Below, one piece after another: positions 9,560 through 21,552 of a stretch of 64,000 nt of DNA (position 1 is its first letter; each line of letters starts with the position of its first letter). The notes below the pieces were generated by a model that worked only from the letters and a program-made list of their open reading frames with translations, was not told the DNA's origin and did no database searches. Where the stretch lies: the NCBI GenBank assembly GCA_043228905.1, contig JBHGNT010000009.1:7192001-7256000 (forward strand), written 5' to 3'. This DNA comes from Azolla caroliniana (Eukaryota; Polypodiophyta). The position numbers and the translations under genes are program-made.

Positions 9560-12500
9560 TTGAGCAACCTACGACAACCCGACTTGTCGGTGGCGGACTA
9601 TACCTCGAAGATCAAGGATATCTGCGACTCCCTCGCCTCCATAGAGGTGAACATCGAGGAGAGCGAGATGGTCCAGATCTTTCTCAGAGGTTTGGCGTCG
9701 AAGTTTGGAGCGTTCCGAACGGCTGTGTGTACCCAGGAGAATACGCCATCCTTTTTTGACTTAAAGTAAATGCTCCTGGTAGAGGAGAACCACGCGGGTG
9801 TGTCTACAAGCACGCACACCGACAGCAGAATGCTATACACGGAGGGAGATAGGCCTCGTGGACGTGGAGGACAAGGCGAGTCGGTGCGCAATGGAGGCGG
9901 CCGACGAGATCAAGGAAGAAGGCACCAAACTGATGCCGACAGCAACTCCGGACCCTCCGGAAACAGGGGGAGTCGAAGCGATGAGAACCGGCAAGGGAAG
10001 GCCATCGCGGAGTGCTGGTACTGTGGCAAGAAAGGCCACAGGGAAAGTGAGTGCTGGAAGAAGCGCGCCGATTCGGAGAGAACCGATTCCGGAAACGACT
10101 CCAGACATACCGACAAGGGAGATCGACAGCGATCACACTACGATGAAGACTCCGGGAGAGCCGGAGAAGGGTCTGCCTTCGTGACGAGACATGAAGCAAA
10201 CTCAATGAAACAGATCACCCCGAGATCGGACGAGGTGTGGTACGTAGACTCCGGAGCGTCAAACCACATGACGAGCCATAAGGAGTGGTTCTCGTACCTT
10301 GAAAAACTGATACAACCTGGAGTAGTCTCAACTGGAGACGACACTCCGCATCCGATCGCGAATGTTGGAGAAGTTCCCCTTAGCCATGTCGTGCAGAAAG
10401 GGAAACTCATGAACGTGTTGCACGTCCCGACAATCACGAAAAACTTGGTCTCGGTCGGACAGATCGTCGACCAAGGGATGGAGGTTCGGTATACACACCT
10501 CGGGTGCTTCATTAAGGAAGAAGGCCGTGTGATTGCGCAAGGGCGCAGAGACGGGAGGATGTTCATCCTCGACTCCCCTGACGGCGGCACCGCAATGTTC
10601 GCGAAGGGACAAAAAACCGAGCTGGACATCGACTTGTGGCACAAGCAGATAGGCCACGTCAACCACCAACGGCTTCAAGATCTGCAATCGAAACAGGTAG
10701 TGTTCGGATTGCCCAAATTTAGTGGCCGAAAGGCACAAATTTGTGAAGCCTGCCAGCTCAGGAAGCAACACCGACTTCCTTTCCCAAACGAACGAAACCG
10801 GAGCCGGAACAAGCTCGACCTTATACACTCTAATGTATGGGGGCCGGCACAAAATGTTAGTCTTGGTGGGAGCCGATATTTCGTCTCCTTCATCGACGAC
10901 CACACGCGGCACACGTGGATCTACCTCATTGAGAGGAAGAGCGAAGTCTTCGACTGTTTCCGGGACCTCAAAGGGTTCGTGGAAACGGAAACGGGACGAA
11001 AGATCAAGTGTCTGCGGTCGGATGGCGGGAAAAAGTACTTTTCCGGTCAATTCAACGGTTACCTACAAAAAATGGGAATTCGCCGCGAATTCAGTTGTAG
11101 ATACACGCCGGAGCAGAACGGCGTGGCCGAGAGAAAGAATCGGTCAGTTGTGGAAGCGGCACGGGCAATGCTGGAGGAGAATGGCTTGCCCAAGTTCTAC
11201 TGGGCCGAGGCAGTAAGGACCGCAATATACATCCAGAACCGGATCGGAGACAAGGTGTCGGCGCACGAGCTATACTTCGGAACGAAGCCGAACATACGAC
11301 ACTTGAGGGTGTTCGGTAGCATTGCGTATGTGCATATACCGAAGGAGAAAAGGAGGAAGTTGGACGCAAAGGCCGAGAAATGCATCTTGGTTTGTTACTC
11401 GGACGGGCAGAAGGGTTATAAGTGCTATAAACCTCGCACCAAACAAGCACGTGTCAGCCGCGACGTTGTCTTTGACGAGTCTGCGTCCTGGTACCTGCAC
11501 CCGACTACGAACCCCGACTCCAATCCAAGCTCTGACGATGAGGTCAGCGAGGCCGAGATGCCTCCGGATGAGCCCGAAATTGAGACTCGCGAAGAGAGTC
11601 CGATTTCACTCCAGTTAAGTGGACCGATTGGACGGCTGAGTCGGTACAACCAGTCCGATAAAGAGTCGGCGAGTAGTGGAGACTCGGCCGTGCATTCCCC
11701 GTGCAGGAAGCCGAGGAGACGGCTTACACGCAAAGAGAAAGGGAAGAAGAAGGTGTCGGATTCCGGCATGGATAGGAACGAGTCTGACCGACGCGAGTCT
11801 GACTCTGAGGGAACCGGTGACGGGTTTTTAAAGTGAAGTCCGCGTTGATCGAGAAGGCCTCGACATCGGCTAATGCGAAATTACGCCGATCTACCCGCTA
11901 GAAGAATCCTGTTTTGCCGTTCGGATACAACGAGTACATGGCGCATCATTATGCGTACATGACCCGTGTAGCGGATGTGCGTGAGCCGGAGAACTACGCA
12001 GAAGCGGCTAAAGATGCGAATTGGCGTGCCGCGATGTAGGAAGAGATGCACGCATTGGCGGAGAACGAGACCTGGGACATGGTTGATGCACCAAGAGGGG
12101 TAAAACCGATCGGGTGTAGGTGGATGTACAAAGTCAAATACAACACCGATGGCTCGGTGAACCGGTACAAGGCTCGGCTAGTGGCAAAGGGCTACGCGCA
12201 GAAGTACAGCATCGACTACGATGAGACATTTCCGTCGGTCGCGAAAATGACGACCGTCCATGTTTTGCTCGTAGTAGCCGCGGCCAAGGGGTGGCACCTA
12301 CATCAAATGGATGTAAAGAATGCGTTCCTGCAAGGTGACCTTGAGGAACAAGTGTACATGGTACAGCCCCCCGGAACAAATTCCTCAGCAGTATGCCGAC
12401 TGAAGAAGTCCCTTTCCGGACTGAAGCAAGCTCCGCGTGCCTGGAATGCGAAGATCACGCAACAACTGCGTCGGATGGGCTTCGTCACGTCAACATCGGA

Positions 12501-13545
12501 CTCTTCCCTGTTCATCCGGAAAGGTCGACTCCGACCGGTTAGTATTCTACTATATGTCGATGACTTGGTCATCACCGGCACCGACCTAGGCGAAATCGAC
12601 CGCATGAAGCTCTAGCTTGCGGCATCGTTCGACATGAAGGATCGGGGGGACCTTCATTACTTCCTCGGGATCGAAGTGATCCGTACCCCCGAAGGCATAT
12701 TGATCAGCCAACGTCATTACGTGCTGGGTATGCTCTTCAAACTCGGGATGGCCGGCTGTAAGTCCGTCTCGACTCCCCTAGACAAAACCATCAAGCTTCG
12801 TCCCGATACGGGAGAGGTATGCGACCCGACGAGGTTCCGACAAATTGTCGGAAGCCTCATATACTTGACCATCACCCGGCCCGACCTCAGTTATCCGGTC
12901 GGGGTGATCAGTCAGTTCATGGCGCGACCTACCAAGGAGCACCTTCAATGTGCGCAACGCGTACTGCAGTACGTAAGTGGCACTAAGGACCGAGGACTGC
13001 TATATCGGACCGGTGCAGCCGCGCAGTTAGTCGGCTACACCGATGTTGATTGGGCTAGCAACGCCGCCGATCGCCGATCCACGTCCGGATACGCGTTCTC
13101 CCTCGGGAGTGCCGCGATCGCTTGGAGTAGTAAGAAGCAGTCGACAGTTGCACTGTCGAGCACCGAAGCTGAGTACCGAGGAGCGGCTGTCGCGACATGC
13201 GAAGCCATATGGTTGAAGCGGCTACTTAAGGACCTGCAAGCGGAGGTGTCAGATCCGACGACGATCTACTACGACAACCTCAGCAGCATCCAGCTTGCGA
13301 AGAACCCCGTTTTCCACACACGGACCAAGCACATTGAGGTAAACTACCATTTCATCCGTGAGCATGTCCTTTCCGGTGAAGTCGAACTTCAGTACGTGCC
13401 AACGGATCGGCAGACTGCTGACATCTTCACAAAGCCTCTTGGTCTGGACAAGTTGCGGCAATTCTCAGGTGCGCTCGGGTTGCGTCACCTCGATGTGCCG
13501 AACTTGAGGGGAAGAACAGTCCCGAACGACCAAGCAAGGCAATAG
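9560..13545 (+). pseudogene. copia B gag-pol polyprotein, 5'-deleted and broken
   Basis: Only the last part of the gag domain is present (ADYTSKIKDICDSL.. at 9590), less than 60 bp after the primer-binding site, so about the first third of gag is deleted. It continues with zinc knuckle CWYCGKKGHRESEC, protease WYVDSGASNHM at about 10240, pre-integrase (LWHKQIGH), integrase, RT (YVDD at about 12556) and RNase H to the TAG at 13543-13545. Disruptions are TAA at 9767, loss of frame near 11836, TAG at 12037 (Gln in element F) and TAG at 12613. It is related to element F (35293-40736) but much richer in G+C. Confidence 0.92.
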
Positions 13546-14028
13546 GAAAGGAGCGGAGACCGCGACACCGAGTCGGTTGACAAGTTCGACTTCGGATCGG
13601 CTGAAGAAGCCAAGGGCGGACGCGCAGAAAAGTCTGGAAGCGGAAAGAAGGGGAGCAGCCGAAGGAGAGAGCCGAAGCCAACCATGCATGGGGGAGATGA
13701 CGCCATCGAGGGCGAGAAGACTGAAGACAAGTTGGAGACAGCCAACTCGGACGAGAGCGAAAATCGATCGGAGGTAGCCGAGTCGGTTCGGATGTTTGAT
13801 TCAGACACGTTGAATCAACCGAGGCCCAAGCGGAAGAAAAGTCAGCAGAAGAAGTGTCGACACCGCAACAGCAGAAGAGCTGATAAGGGCCACATGAGCA
13901 GACAAGCCGACCGGAAGGGTCGAAGTGCGCGGAGTCGAACAGGTCGAGGAGCGCGAGCGAGGCGTGAAGCCAGGAGGAACCGGAGCTGTGAAGATCCCGA
14001 AGAGCCTCAAGTTGAGCTTGAGGGGGAG
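13546..14028 (+). other. post-pol spacer of copia B
   Basis: About 480 bp lie between the pol stop and the 3' LTR, unusually long for copia. The spacer is GC-rich and open in one frame (13684-14034, strongly basic, containing SRQADRKGRSA). The B-related element G at the right edge has a similar region (SRQADRGGRGA). It ends in a purine tract AGCTTGAGGGGGAG, likely the second-strand primer. No protein family is recognised. Confidence 0.6.
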
Positions 14029-14410
14029 TGTTGAGAGACAAGCTCAACATCGGCCGTATCGGCGGAAGAAGCCGAGGACCGGATCAGTTGGGACCGATCA
14101 GTTAGGCCGATAGGAAAGATATTCCGTGAGGAATATATTTGGGAGTTAGTGTAAGAGCTCTTAATGAGCATTGAAGTACTATCAGTACTTCGGTCAGTCC
14201 TCCTAGGACTTGTACAAAGTGTTCATTGAACACATATATGTTTGTTGTTTTTTCCTTTAGAAAAAATATACACATATTCTTTTTGGTGTCTTCTCTCTCA
14301 CTCTCTCGGTCTCTCCCGCATATACTGTGTAAGCTCAAGCTCTCCATTAAACCTGAGTGTTCTTCCTTCTGTTCTGTCTTTATACTTGCTTCCGCACGCT
14401 ACTTTCTACA
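14029..14410 (+). repeat. 3' LTR of copia B
   Basis: 382 bp, nearly identical to 9117-9501, followed by the CCTCC target duplication. Confidence 0.93.
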
Positions 14411-16564
14411 CCTCCGAAACCACATACGGGCCTTCGCCCCGTAGCTTCAACTTCTTCTTGTGTCGTTGAGAGGAGAATTTGAGGGCCATGTCGCCTTCCG
14501 CGAGGTCTTTGTTCTTGACTTTATTGTGGTGCCACACCTTTCTATTAGCTTTCTCTGGCAAGAGTGCCTGGAATGCGAGAAGGCGAGTTTCTGTCAGTCG
14601 TTCTAAGTTCTTTAGGCGTGATGGGAGGGGGTCCCCTTCCCATCGTTCCTGTACGGCGATCCTGAGGCTGGGTAAAGAAACTTGATGGGTAATATTGCTT
14701 CTTGCCCGTACACCAGTTTGAATGGTGTGTGGCGAGTTGCGACTTTGTAGGAAGTACGGAAAGCCCATAATGTTGCTTGGAGTTTGGTGCTCCAATCAGA
14801 TCGGGAGGCAACGACTATCTTTGTGAGTACTGCACATAGCACCTTATTCGTGCTTTCCACTTGTCCGTTGCATCGAGGGTAATAAGGAGAATTTTTGCGA
14901 TGTGTCACCATAAACTCGCCTAATAAATGTGCTATCACCTCGTTCAGGAAATGTGAGCCTTGGTCACTAATGATTTCGAGCAGACATCCAAACTGTACGA
15001 TGACATTTTCATATAGGAATTTGGCATTACTACGCGCGTCGGCGTTAACGCAAGCTTTGGCTTCAACCCACTTGGTGGCGTAGTCGGTGGCGGTTATTAT
15101 GTATCGGTTGAGGTTGGAAGCTGGGCTGATTGGGCCGATAAAGTCGATACCCCATTTCTCGAATGGTTGCCATGCCACCACCGAGTTTAACGTATTAAAA
15201 TCCGCTTTTAGCGGGTGTTTGAAATGTTGGCACTCGTCATAGCGACGTACGTACGTGTATGTGTCTTTGAAGAGTGTTGGCCACCATAGGCCGGACTGAA
15301 GGATCTTGCGCGCAATGATCTCGTGATTGAAATGACCACTTCCGCTCCCGCAATGAGCTTGTTCGAGGGTGGTGACGATGTCATGGTCTGTTATACACCT
15401 CCGAAGTAGATCGTCGTTACCCCGACGGTACAGATTGCCTCGGAGCATCGTGAAGGGGCCACATTTCTTTAGCAAGGCACGCGCATGTGTTCGTGGTAGT
15501 TGTTTTAGGAAGGACGCTCCTTCGGTTAGGACGTGAACTATGTCTGATGCCCATGCTGGTACGGTATCAATCGTGAATAATGCTGCATCTGGTGTTTCGT
15601 CATCGACCCCAGTGGCTTCTTCTTCATTGGGAATCCGGGAGAAATGATCGGCGAGTACATGGTCTTTCCCTTTTCTCATTACTACCTTGAAGTCGAGTAA
15701 CGTTACGATCCATCGTGAGATGCGTCCAGTGGCGTGAGTTTTGTTTACTAAGTAGAGTAGGGCCTGATGGTCTACAAAAAACGAGAACCAGGATGCCAAC
15801 AGGTAGTGGCGGAATTTCTTTATGTTGTAGACCATGGCCAAAGCCTCCCGTTCCGTCGTGGAGTAATTTCGTTCCGCGGCATTTAGCTGGCGACTAGCGA
15901 AGGTGACCGGTAGGTCGAGTGCCCCTTCACCGGGTTGGGCTAGCACTGCACCAATCGCGAAGGCGAAAGCGTCGGTGTGCACATGGAATTCTTTGGTCCA
16001 GTCGGGAGGCTGGAGGATGGGGGCCTTAGTTAGGCACTCTTTCAAGAGCTTGAAGGAGTATGTGCATTCCTCTGTCCACACGAACTGCTTTAATAGGGAG
16101 TAGAGTGGTCTAGCCTTGTCCGTGAACATCTTAATGAAGCGTCTATAGTAACCCGCGTATCCCATGAACCCTTGTAGTTGTTTCTCGTTCGTGGGGGGTG
16201 GCATGTCGAGGATGAGTTTTACTTTTGCCTCATCGGTCGAGATCCCGTGGCGGGACACGACGTGTCCTAATATTATTCTGTGCTTGACCCAGAACTGACA
16301 CTTGAGCGGGTTGAGAGAGAGTTGATAGGTTCTGCATTTTTCGAACGTCAAACGGAGTAGCCCGAAGTGGTCATGCCATTTCGAATTGCAACATAAGTCG
16401 TCAACATAAGACTCCACCCCTTGTCGTAACCTTGCGGCAAAGATATGGTCCGCTGCTCTTTGGTAGGTGCTCAAGGCGCTCGTGAGTCCGAAAGGCATCT
16501 GTTTATACGCGAACGTACCAAATTCCGTGGCGAAAGCTATCTTGTGTTGATCCTCAGGGACCAC
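14411..16564 (-). pseudogene. gypsy C RT (C-terminal part), RNase H and integrase
   Basis: The frame starts within RT (VPEDQHKIAFATEFGTFAY, MPFGLTSA) with catalytic YVDD at 16397-16408. Then come the thumb (GFMGYAGYYRRFI), Ty3 RNase H (FHVHTDAFAFAIGAVLAQ, STTEREALAMVYNIKKFRHYL), the integrase zinc domain, the core (WGIDFIGPI.., ISDQGSHF, NGQVESTNK) and the C-terminal GPYVVSEV where B interrupts. In the zinc-binding HHCC motif the first Cys is Tyr (RRYDEC), a probable inactivating change. The frame also shifts near 14612-14700. The chromodomain typical of chromoviruses is not seen, fitting the Tat/Athila side of plant gypsy elements (inference). Confidence 0.9.
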
Positions 16565-17547
16565 CGAGATTTGGTTCCCGTGGTTCTTTCGAGTAAATGT
16601 TCGATGTAGGGTACCGAGTAATTGTCCTTGATAGTGGCTTCGTTAACTTGGTGGTAGTCTATACATATGCGGATCTGGCCGTTTTTCTTTGGGACAACCA
16701 CAATTGGGGAGACCCAAGTAGTTCGTTTGATTGGGTAGATAATGCCTGCAGCTAACATTTTGTTGATTTCGGCTTTCACTTGTTGGGCGTAGTTAGGATT
16801 CATTGGACGTGGCCTTTGCCGGATTGGGCGGGCGTCGGCTCGCATGGGGATACTATGTGTGACGACCTCGGTTGGAACTCCCTTCATGTCGATGTACGAC
16901 CATGCAAACACATCGCTAAATTCCGTGAGGAGAGTGATCAAGGACGCCTCCTCGTCCGGTTGGAGATCTGTAGCTATAAACACCGGTTTGGAGTCTGTCC
17001 CTTTCCCAAGGTTGATTTCTTTCACCCTTGTTGGTCCATTATAGACTTCTCCTAGGCCTTGGGGGTTGCGTTGCGGTCTCTTACAAGCCACTGCCCTACT
17101 CCGTTGTTCATAGAGTTTGAAATGCTCTGGGAAGTCCGCTTCCGTCACCGCCTCTTGAGTGGTCGTGATGTCACCTGGACATGTGACTCGTTGTACCAGT
17201 TCTTCGTCCTCTACATCTACGTCTTTTCGCCGGGGACCTAGGGTGGTGACGTTGAAGCACGAGATTGTCTCTCCGTTCTCGTCACAACACTTTGTACCTA
17301 TAGGGTACATTGCGTCGGTTGTGGCGAGAGCGTGCACCCAATTCATTTTTGACGTCTCGGAGGTGACGGATTGGTCGTCTCTCTCACGTGCGTTCTCCTC
17401 TTTGGAAGTGGTGGGGCTTTGAGGAAAGTGTTGGACTCTGGTCAAGAGTTGAACTGTCTTCGTGGGGTTGCACGCTAGGAGGTTGGTGTCGAAGTCAGTG
17501 GTTTCTGACCAATCGTCTACGAGAGGGCTGCCTTCTTGTTCATGCAC
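16537..17547 (-). pseudogene. gypsy C RT N-terminal half, palm motif A deleted
   Basis: It contains the protease-RT linker and the first RT blocks (HSIPMRADARPIRQRPR, GIIYPIKRTTWVSPIVVVPKKNGQIRICIDY, NYSVPYIEHLLE). In intact gypsy RTs this is followed by the block with the first catalytic Asp (FLDGYSGYNQI-type). Here the sequence jumps from HLLERTTG directly to NQIS..VPEDQHK in another frame at about 16560-16590. So the motif A Asp is lost by a deletion plus frameshift and RT cannot be functional. Confidence 0.85.
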
Positions 17548-17589
17548 TTTTTGTGTGTACGCTTTGATGCGAAAGGTTTTGTTGTCCTT

Positions 17590-18267
17590 TCACATATAGA
17601 TTACATCGTTCCCAAAATCCATGACCAGGCGGCTTATATGTAGGAATGGTCTTCCTAGTAAGCACTCGTAGGCTACATGGTTGGACGATCTTGTGACGAC
17701 AAAGGTGAGATTGAACTCCACTCCGTGGATAGTGAAGTGATGCGCAGGAATCATGCCTTCCGGTCTTTGGATGGACCCGTCTGCCATTCGTAGTTTGACC
17801 TCGGAAGGCATCATTTTTGGGCTCCCCCACTTAGTACGCCAACATTCGTAATTGACGATACTTACCCCTGCTCCGGTGTCAATGATGGCGTCACACGTCT
17901 TACCATTGACACAGACTGGTAGAGTGAAACTAGTGTCGTCGCTCTCGAAGTGGGCTTTGTGGACATCAACTGGCGGTCCTTCGGGTTGTTTGAGGACTGT
18001 GGACGTGCGAGGAGTGTGGGTGTGTATCCCTTCACCATATCCCGCTGATAGGCCACCATTGAGGCGTCGGAGGACGTCATGCCACGGTTGAACGTCGAGT
18101 TTGAGTAGTTCTTCGAGCGTGAACTCTATTTCTTTGGCGAGTAGTGGTCGTAGCAGGGGGTTGTCGGTGGTGAAGGTGCCAATGTAGCTCTGCACTTCGC
18201 GTAATGTGAGTCGCAATCTTAAATTTAAGATTTGTTGGAGTAGAGTTGTGTTGACCTCTTTGATCAA
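17590..18267 (-). pseudogene. gypsy C protease (first, canonical retropepsin)
   Basis: This is a retropepsin domain with catalytic DTG at 17872-17880 (CDAIIDTGAGVSIV), a flap region and the LLGRPFL block near its end. It lies in the same frame as gag and the RT start and is separated from the RT frame by a TGA at 17590-17592. In the family it cleaves the Gag-Pol precursor. The position before RT is normal for gypsy. Confidence 0.87.
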
Positions 18268-18381
18268 GGTAGGATGGCAAACGGGGGTGTCAGTTGGTGT
18301 GACAAAGGGGGGAGGTGAGGGGTTTACCCATTCTTCTAGTTGCTCGAAGTTTAAGCTTGGGAGGCTAAGTGATTTTTCAAA

Positions 18382-20709
18382 CTATTCGTGGTCTATGAGT
18401 TTGATGTATTCTTCTACTTTTTGTTTCTCAGATACTGGATTTGGGTATGCCGCTAGGTGCACCGGTAGTTCTTGATTCGGATTGACGGGTAATGTTTCTG
18501 TGTCTCCCTCTGGTTCTTGATCTTGTTTTGAGGTCTTAGTGGAATTATTCTTCCTAGATTTGCGTCTCTTACGCGCGGTCACGGGGAGACCTTGATCTTG
18601 GTATTTTAAATTGTGCGCTACTCATTGGGCTCGTGTGATGACATTGGCACCGATCGTGGATGGCACAATGGACAACAGATTTGTGCCGACCCTTTTCTTC
18701 TTTTCCGGGCAATCAGGTACTAGGTGTTCTTTACCGCACCCTGGGCATGATGCTTCTCTTTGGAACCATTCGATGAGGGCTTGTGACTGTTGGGTGGGCC
18801 CTTGCGCCAATGGTTGCGGGGGCGTGTCGAGTGGGAGGTGTCGTGGTCGTTGGGCCATCCGGTTGTAGTACTCATGTTTGGTTGGGCACTCGCTAACCAT
18901 ATGTGGGCCTTGGCAGTTGAAGCATTTCAATTCTAACCTCCTCAGACCATTGTTGTTGCAGTATCCCATAGGGGGTCCACGTTGTTCCCCTCTCAAGACC
19001 TACACTAGTATTTGGTCGCCTTCAAAATCCACAAAATGGGACAACACCTCTTCGTCAATGCCATACTCCTTGTACGGGTCTTCATATTCGGGGGTGCTCG
19101 TTCCGACCTGGGTTTGGTTATCTGTGGTATACTCCAGTTCAGCGAGGCGGGCACCGATGCACGGTAGTGGGGGTTGTTGAGGGAGTATCGCTGGTAGTGG
19201 TGGGCGGCTAAGTGGTGGGGGGGAGCGTGGGTGTTCCACCATTGGCGTTTGGCCATATCTTCCAGTGGGGGCTTGCCAACAGTTCTCTTGTGTATGCATT
19301 ACGAAAGCTTTGCACCACTTATAGTATTGCGGTCATCGTTGATGAAGGAGGGGACACTCATGTCCTGTGTGGTGTCTGTGACATACCGTGCACCTTACAT
19401 TTTCTCGTTGGGCGTATGCTTGGGGTCTTTCTATACGGGGTGTTCGCGGTGGTGTGGGTAGAGCAGGGGTGGGGTCGGAGGATTTCTCGCGGTTGTTCGT
19501 GGGTGTGTGAGTGGGTATGTGTAATCCACTCATCGAATCTTCAAAGGTCATCACTACTGTGCAGGCTTCAGCAAACGATCGACACATCCAGGCAATCAGG
19601 AAATTTTGGAGTGTCGTATCAAACAACCCATTAATGAAACGGCTCATCAACTTGTCATCCGACATCTTGTCGTTCGGACTACAACGATGATGCAAGCTTT
19701 TCGTGCAACGTATGTAGTCCCTGACCATTTCGTTTGCTTCTTGTTTGAGGGCGAAAAGTTGGTCAATCGGGTTCCATTTATTCCATCTACGAGCAAAGTT
19801 TATCAAGAAATCCTCGATGACGTACTCGAAATCGGCGGCGATGTCTTCATTCAAGGTTCAAAACCAGATTCCGGCTTGGTCGTCAAGTGTGAGTCCAAAC
19901 GCGGCTACCTTGGTGATCTCTGTGAGGGGTTCATAAGCGCGGCAAATCTGTTTGAACTTCTCGACATGGTCATAGGCATCGCCGAAACCGAGGAAACGGG
20001 GTACTAGTTTAGAAATGGAAGCACTCTTCCCACTGTCATTTGTGAGGTTTCTCGGATGGTATATGGGTGCTCGCTCTTTTTCCATCAATGCTACAAGAGT
20101 TTGTATGGATTGTAGCGCTAGTGCGAGTTCGGCATTTGGAAGTGTAGGGGTAGCTTGGTCAGGTGTAGGGATTGTGCCCATGTGTGGTGGTATCGGGTGT
20201 CGTTGTGCACGGGTTTCGTTCGGGCTATCGCCCGTTGTGCTCGAATGCGGTACGGGGCTGTGCTCCTGACTTCGGCGGTGTATGTGCGACGAAGTTTCTA
20301 GGCGGTGAAGTTTTTGTTGCACTCGTGCGAATCTATCCTTCCTTTCTGCCAAAACAGCTTCGATATCTCGAGTGGTGCTTTCCGGTTGTCCTCCTTTCGC
20401 AATTTGTACCGTCGATAGATTGATTTTGTGTTCTATCACTCGTAACTCTTGCGATGCGTCTCGTATATGTCGTTCTACACTGAGTGGGTCTGCCATTGGG
20501 CTCTCTTGTAGTGGGGGTGTGTTGAGAAGTGCTTTAGTTCCTGGGCTCGATGGGAGGTTCTTGTTTGGTAATATCCCCGGAGTTAGCCACCCTTCGTGGT
20601 ACTGAGTCGGGTTAGGCGGGCCAGCCTCGCGGGTTTGGTCGGTTTGTGTGGACTCTTCCAGGCGTGCGGGTCGGGTTTTGAACATTTCTGTCCACGAGGA
20701 TCCGGCCAT
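18382..20709 (-). pseudogene. gypsy C gag with three short-spaced zinc knuckles
   Basis: One frame from the ATG at 20709 runs through gag, with in-frame stops near 19855, 19330, 18997, 18619 and 18379. Residues after about 270 match the retrotransposon gag fold (FLINFARRWNKWNPIDQLFALKQ, CSPNDKMSDDKLMSRFINGL). Three knuckles of pattern C-x2-C-x3-H-x4-C follow at 19354-19392, 18886-18924 and 18709-18747, each one residue shorter than the usual C-x2-C-x4-H-x4-C. The N-terminus is Thr/Pro/Gln rich. Gag forms the particle and binds element RNA. Confidence 0.85.
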
Positions 20710-20734
20710 GTTTTCTGGTCAAGCTTTTTTATAG

Positions 20735-20997
20735 GTTCGTCGAAGGGTGAATCTTCGTCGAAGGATGAATCTTCGTCGAAGGATGAATCTTCGTCGAAGG
20801 ATGAATCTTCGTCGCAGGTTGAAGATTTGTCACAGGTTAAATCTTCGTCGAAGGATTAATATTCGTCGAAGGATGAATGTTCGTCGAAGGAGGAAGCTTC
20901 ATCGCAGGTTGAACCTTCGTCGAAGGACGGATGTTCGTCGAAGGTTGAATGTTCGTCGAAGGTTGAGTCTTCGCCGAAGGTTGAATCTTCGACGAGC
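20735..20997. repeat. 18-bp tandem repeats in the leader of gypsy C
   Basis: About 14 copies of an 18-bp unit of the type TCGTCGAAGGATGAATCT, increasingly diverged to the right. The unit holds the palindrome TTCGTCGAA or TTCGACGAA. It lies between the primer-binding site and gag of C. Confidence 0.9.
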
Positions 20998-21135
20998 TTT
21001 GCATGGGAAATTCAAACTTTTTGGCGCCAACGGTCGCTTCGTGACCCGTGGAGTGATCGTAAGCCGCGAGACTCGCGGTGATTATGCTTGCCCCGTAACG
21101 ACCTAAACCTCCACAATGTTTAATGTTAACCGAGC

Positions 21136-21440
21136 GAAAAAACAGAAAATGGAACTTAATTAAACTATGAAACGATGAGAAAATAGAAAATGGAACTTAA
21201 TTAAACTATGAAATGATGAAAAAACAGAAAATGGAACTTAATTAAACTATGAAATGATGAAAAAAACAGAAAATGGCACTTAATTAAACTATGAAATGAT
21301 GAAAAAAACAGAAAATGGCACTTAATTAAACTATGAAATGATGAAAAAACAGAAAATGGCACTTAATTAAACTATGAAATGATGAAAAAAACAGAAAATG
21401 GCACTTAATTAAACTATGAAATGATGAAAAAACAGAAAAT
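21136..21440. repeat. 42-43 bp tandem repeats in the leader of gypsy C
   Basis: Seven to eight head-to-tail copies of a unit containing GAAAATGGCACTTAATTAAA followed by CTATGAAATGATGAAAAAAC. The first copies carry GGAAC and the later ones GGCAC. It is non-coding, in the untranslated leader of C. Confidence 0.93.
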
Positions 21441-21528
21441 GGTGGTTCTCTTGCGATTTCTTCCTTCGTTGAGTGGTTTGCCTCCGAGTTTTTGACTACT
21501 CGAAAATGGGCTTCAAGCGTCGGTCGTA

Positions 21529-21546
21529 TCCCTGGCAGCGGCACCA
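21529..21546 (-). promoter_or_regulatory. primer-binding site of gypsy C
   Basis: On the minus strand TGGTGCCGCTGCCAGGGA lies six bases inside the LTR edge. It has the form of the gypsy primer sites of plants (TGGCGCCGTTGCCGGGGA type). Confidence 0.75.
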
Positions 21547-21552
21547 AATAGA

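Larger units (their letters stand above)
9117..14410 (+). mobile_element. Ty1/copia retrotransposon B, inserted in element C integrase
   Basis: Two nearly identical LTRs (9117-9501 and 14029-14410) flank a copia interior, with 5-bp target duplication CCTCC at 9112-9116 and 14411-14415. The reading frame of gypsy integrase resumes across the insertion (GPYVVSEV before, TKTGACRL after). The LTRs differ by a GTT repeat-unit indel and a few substitutions, so the insertion is fairly young. The element is inactive: the 5' part of gag is missing and pol carries stops and a frameshift. Confidence 0.95.

Noticed and set aside
20747-21106. Arg-rich ORF (RRRMNL repeats) as a basic protein
   Set aside because: It is a product of the 18-bp minisatellite in the C leader, on the strand opposite to the element.
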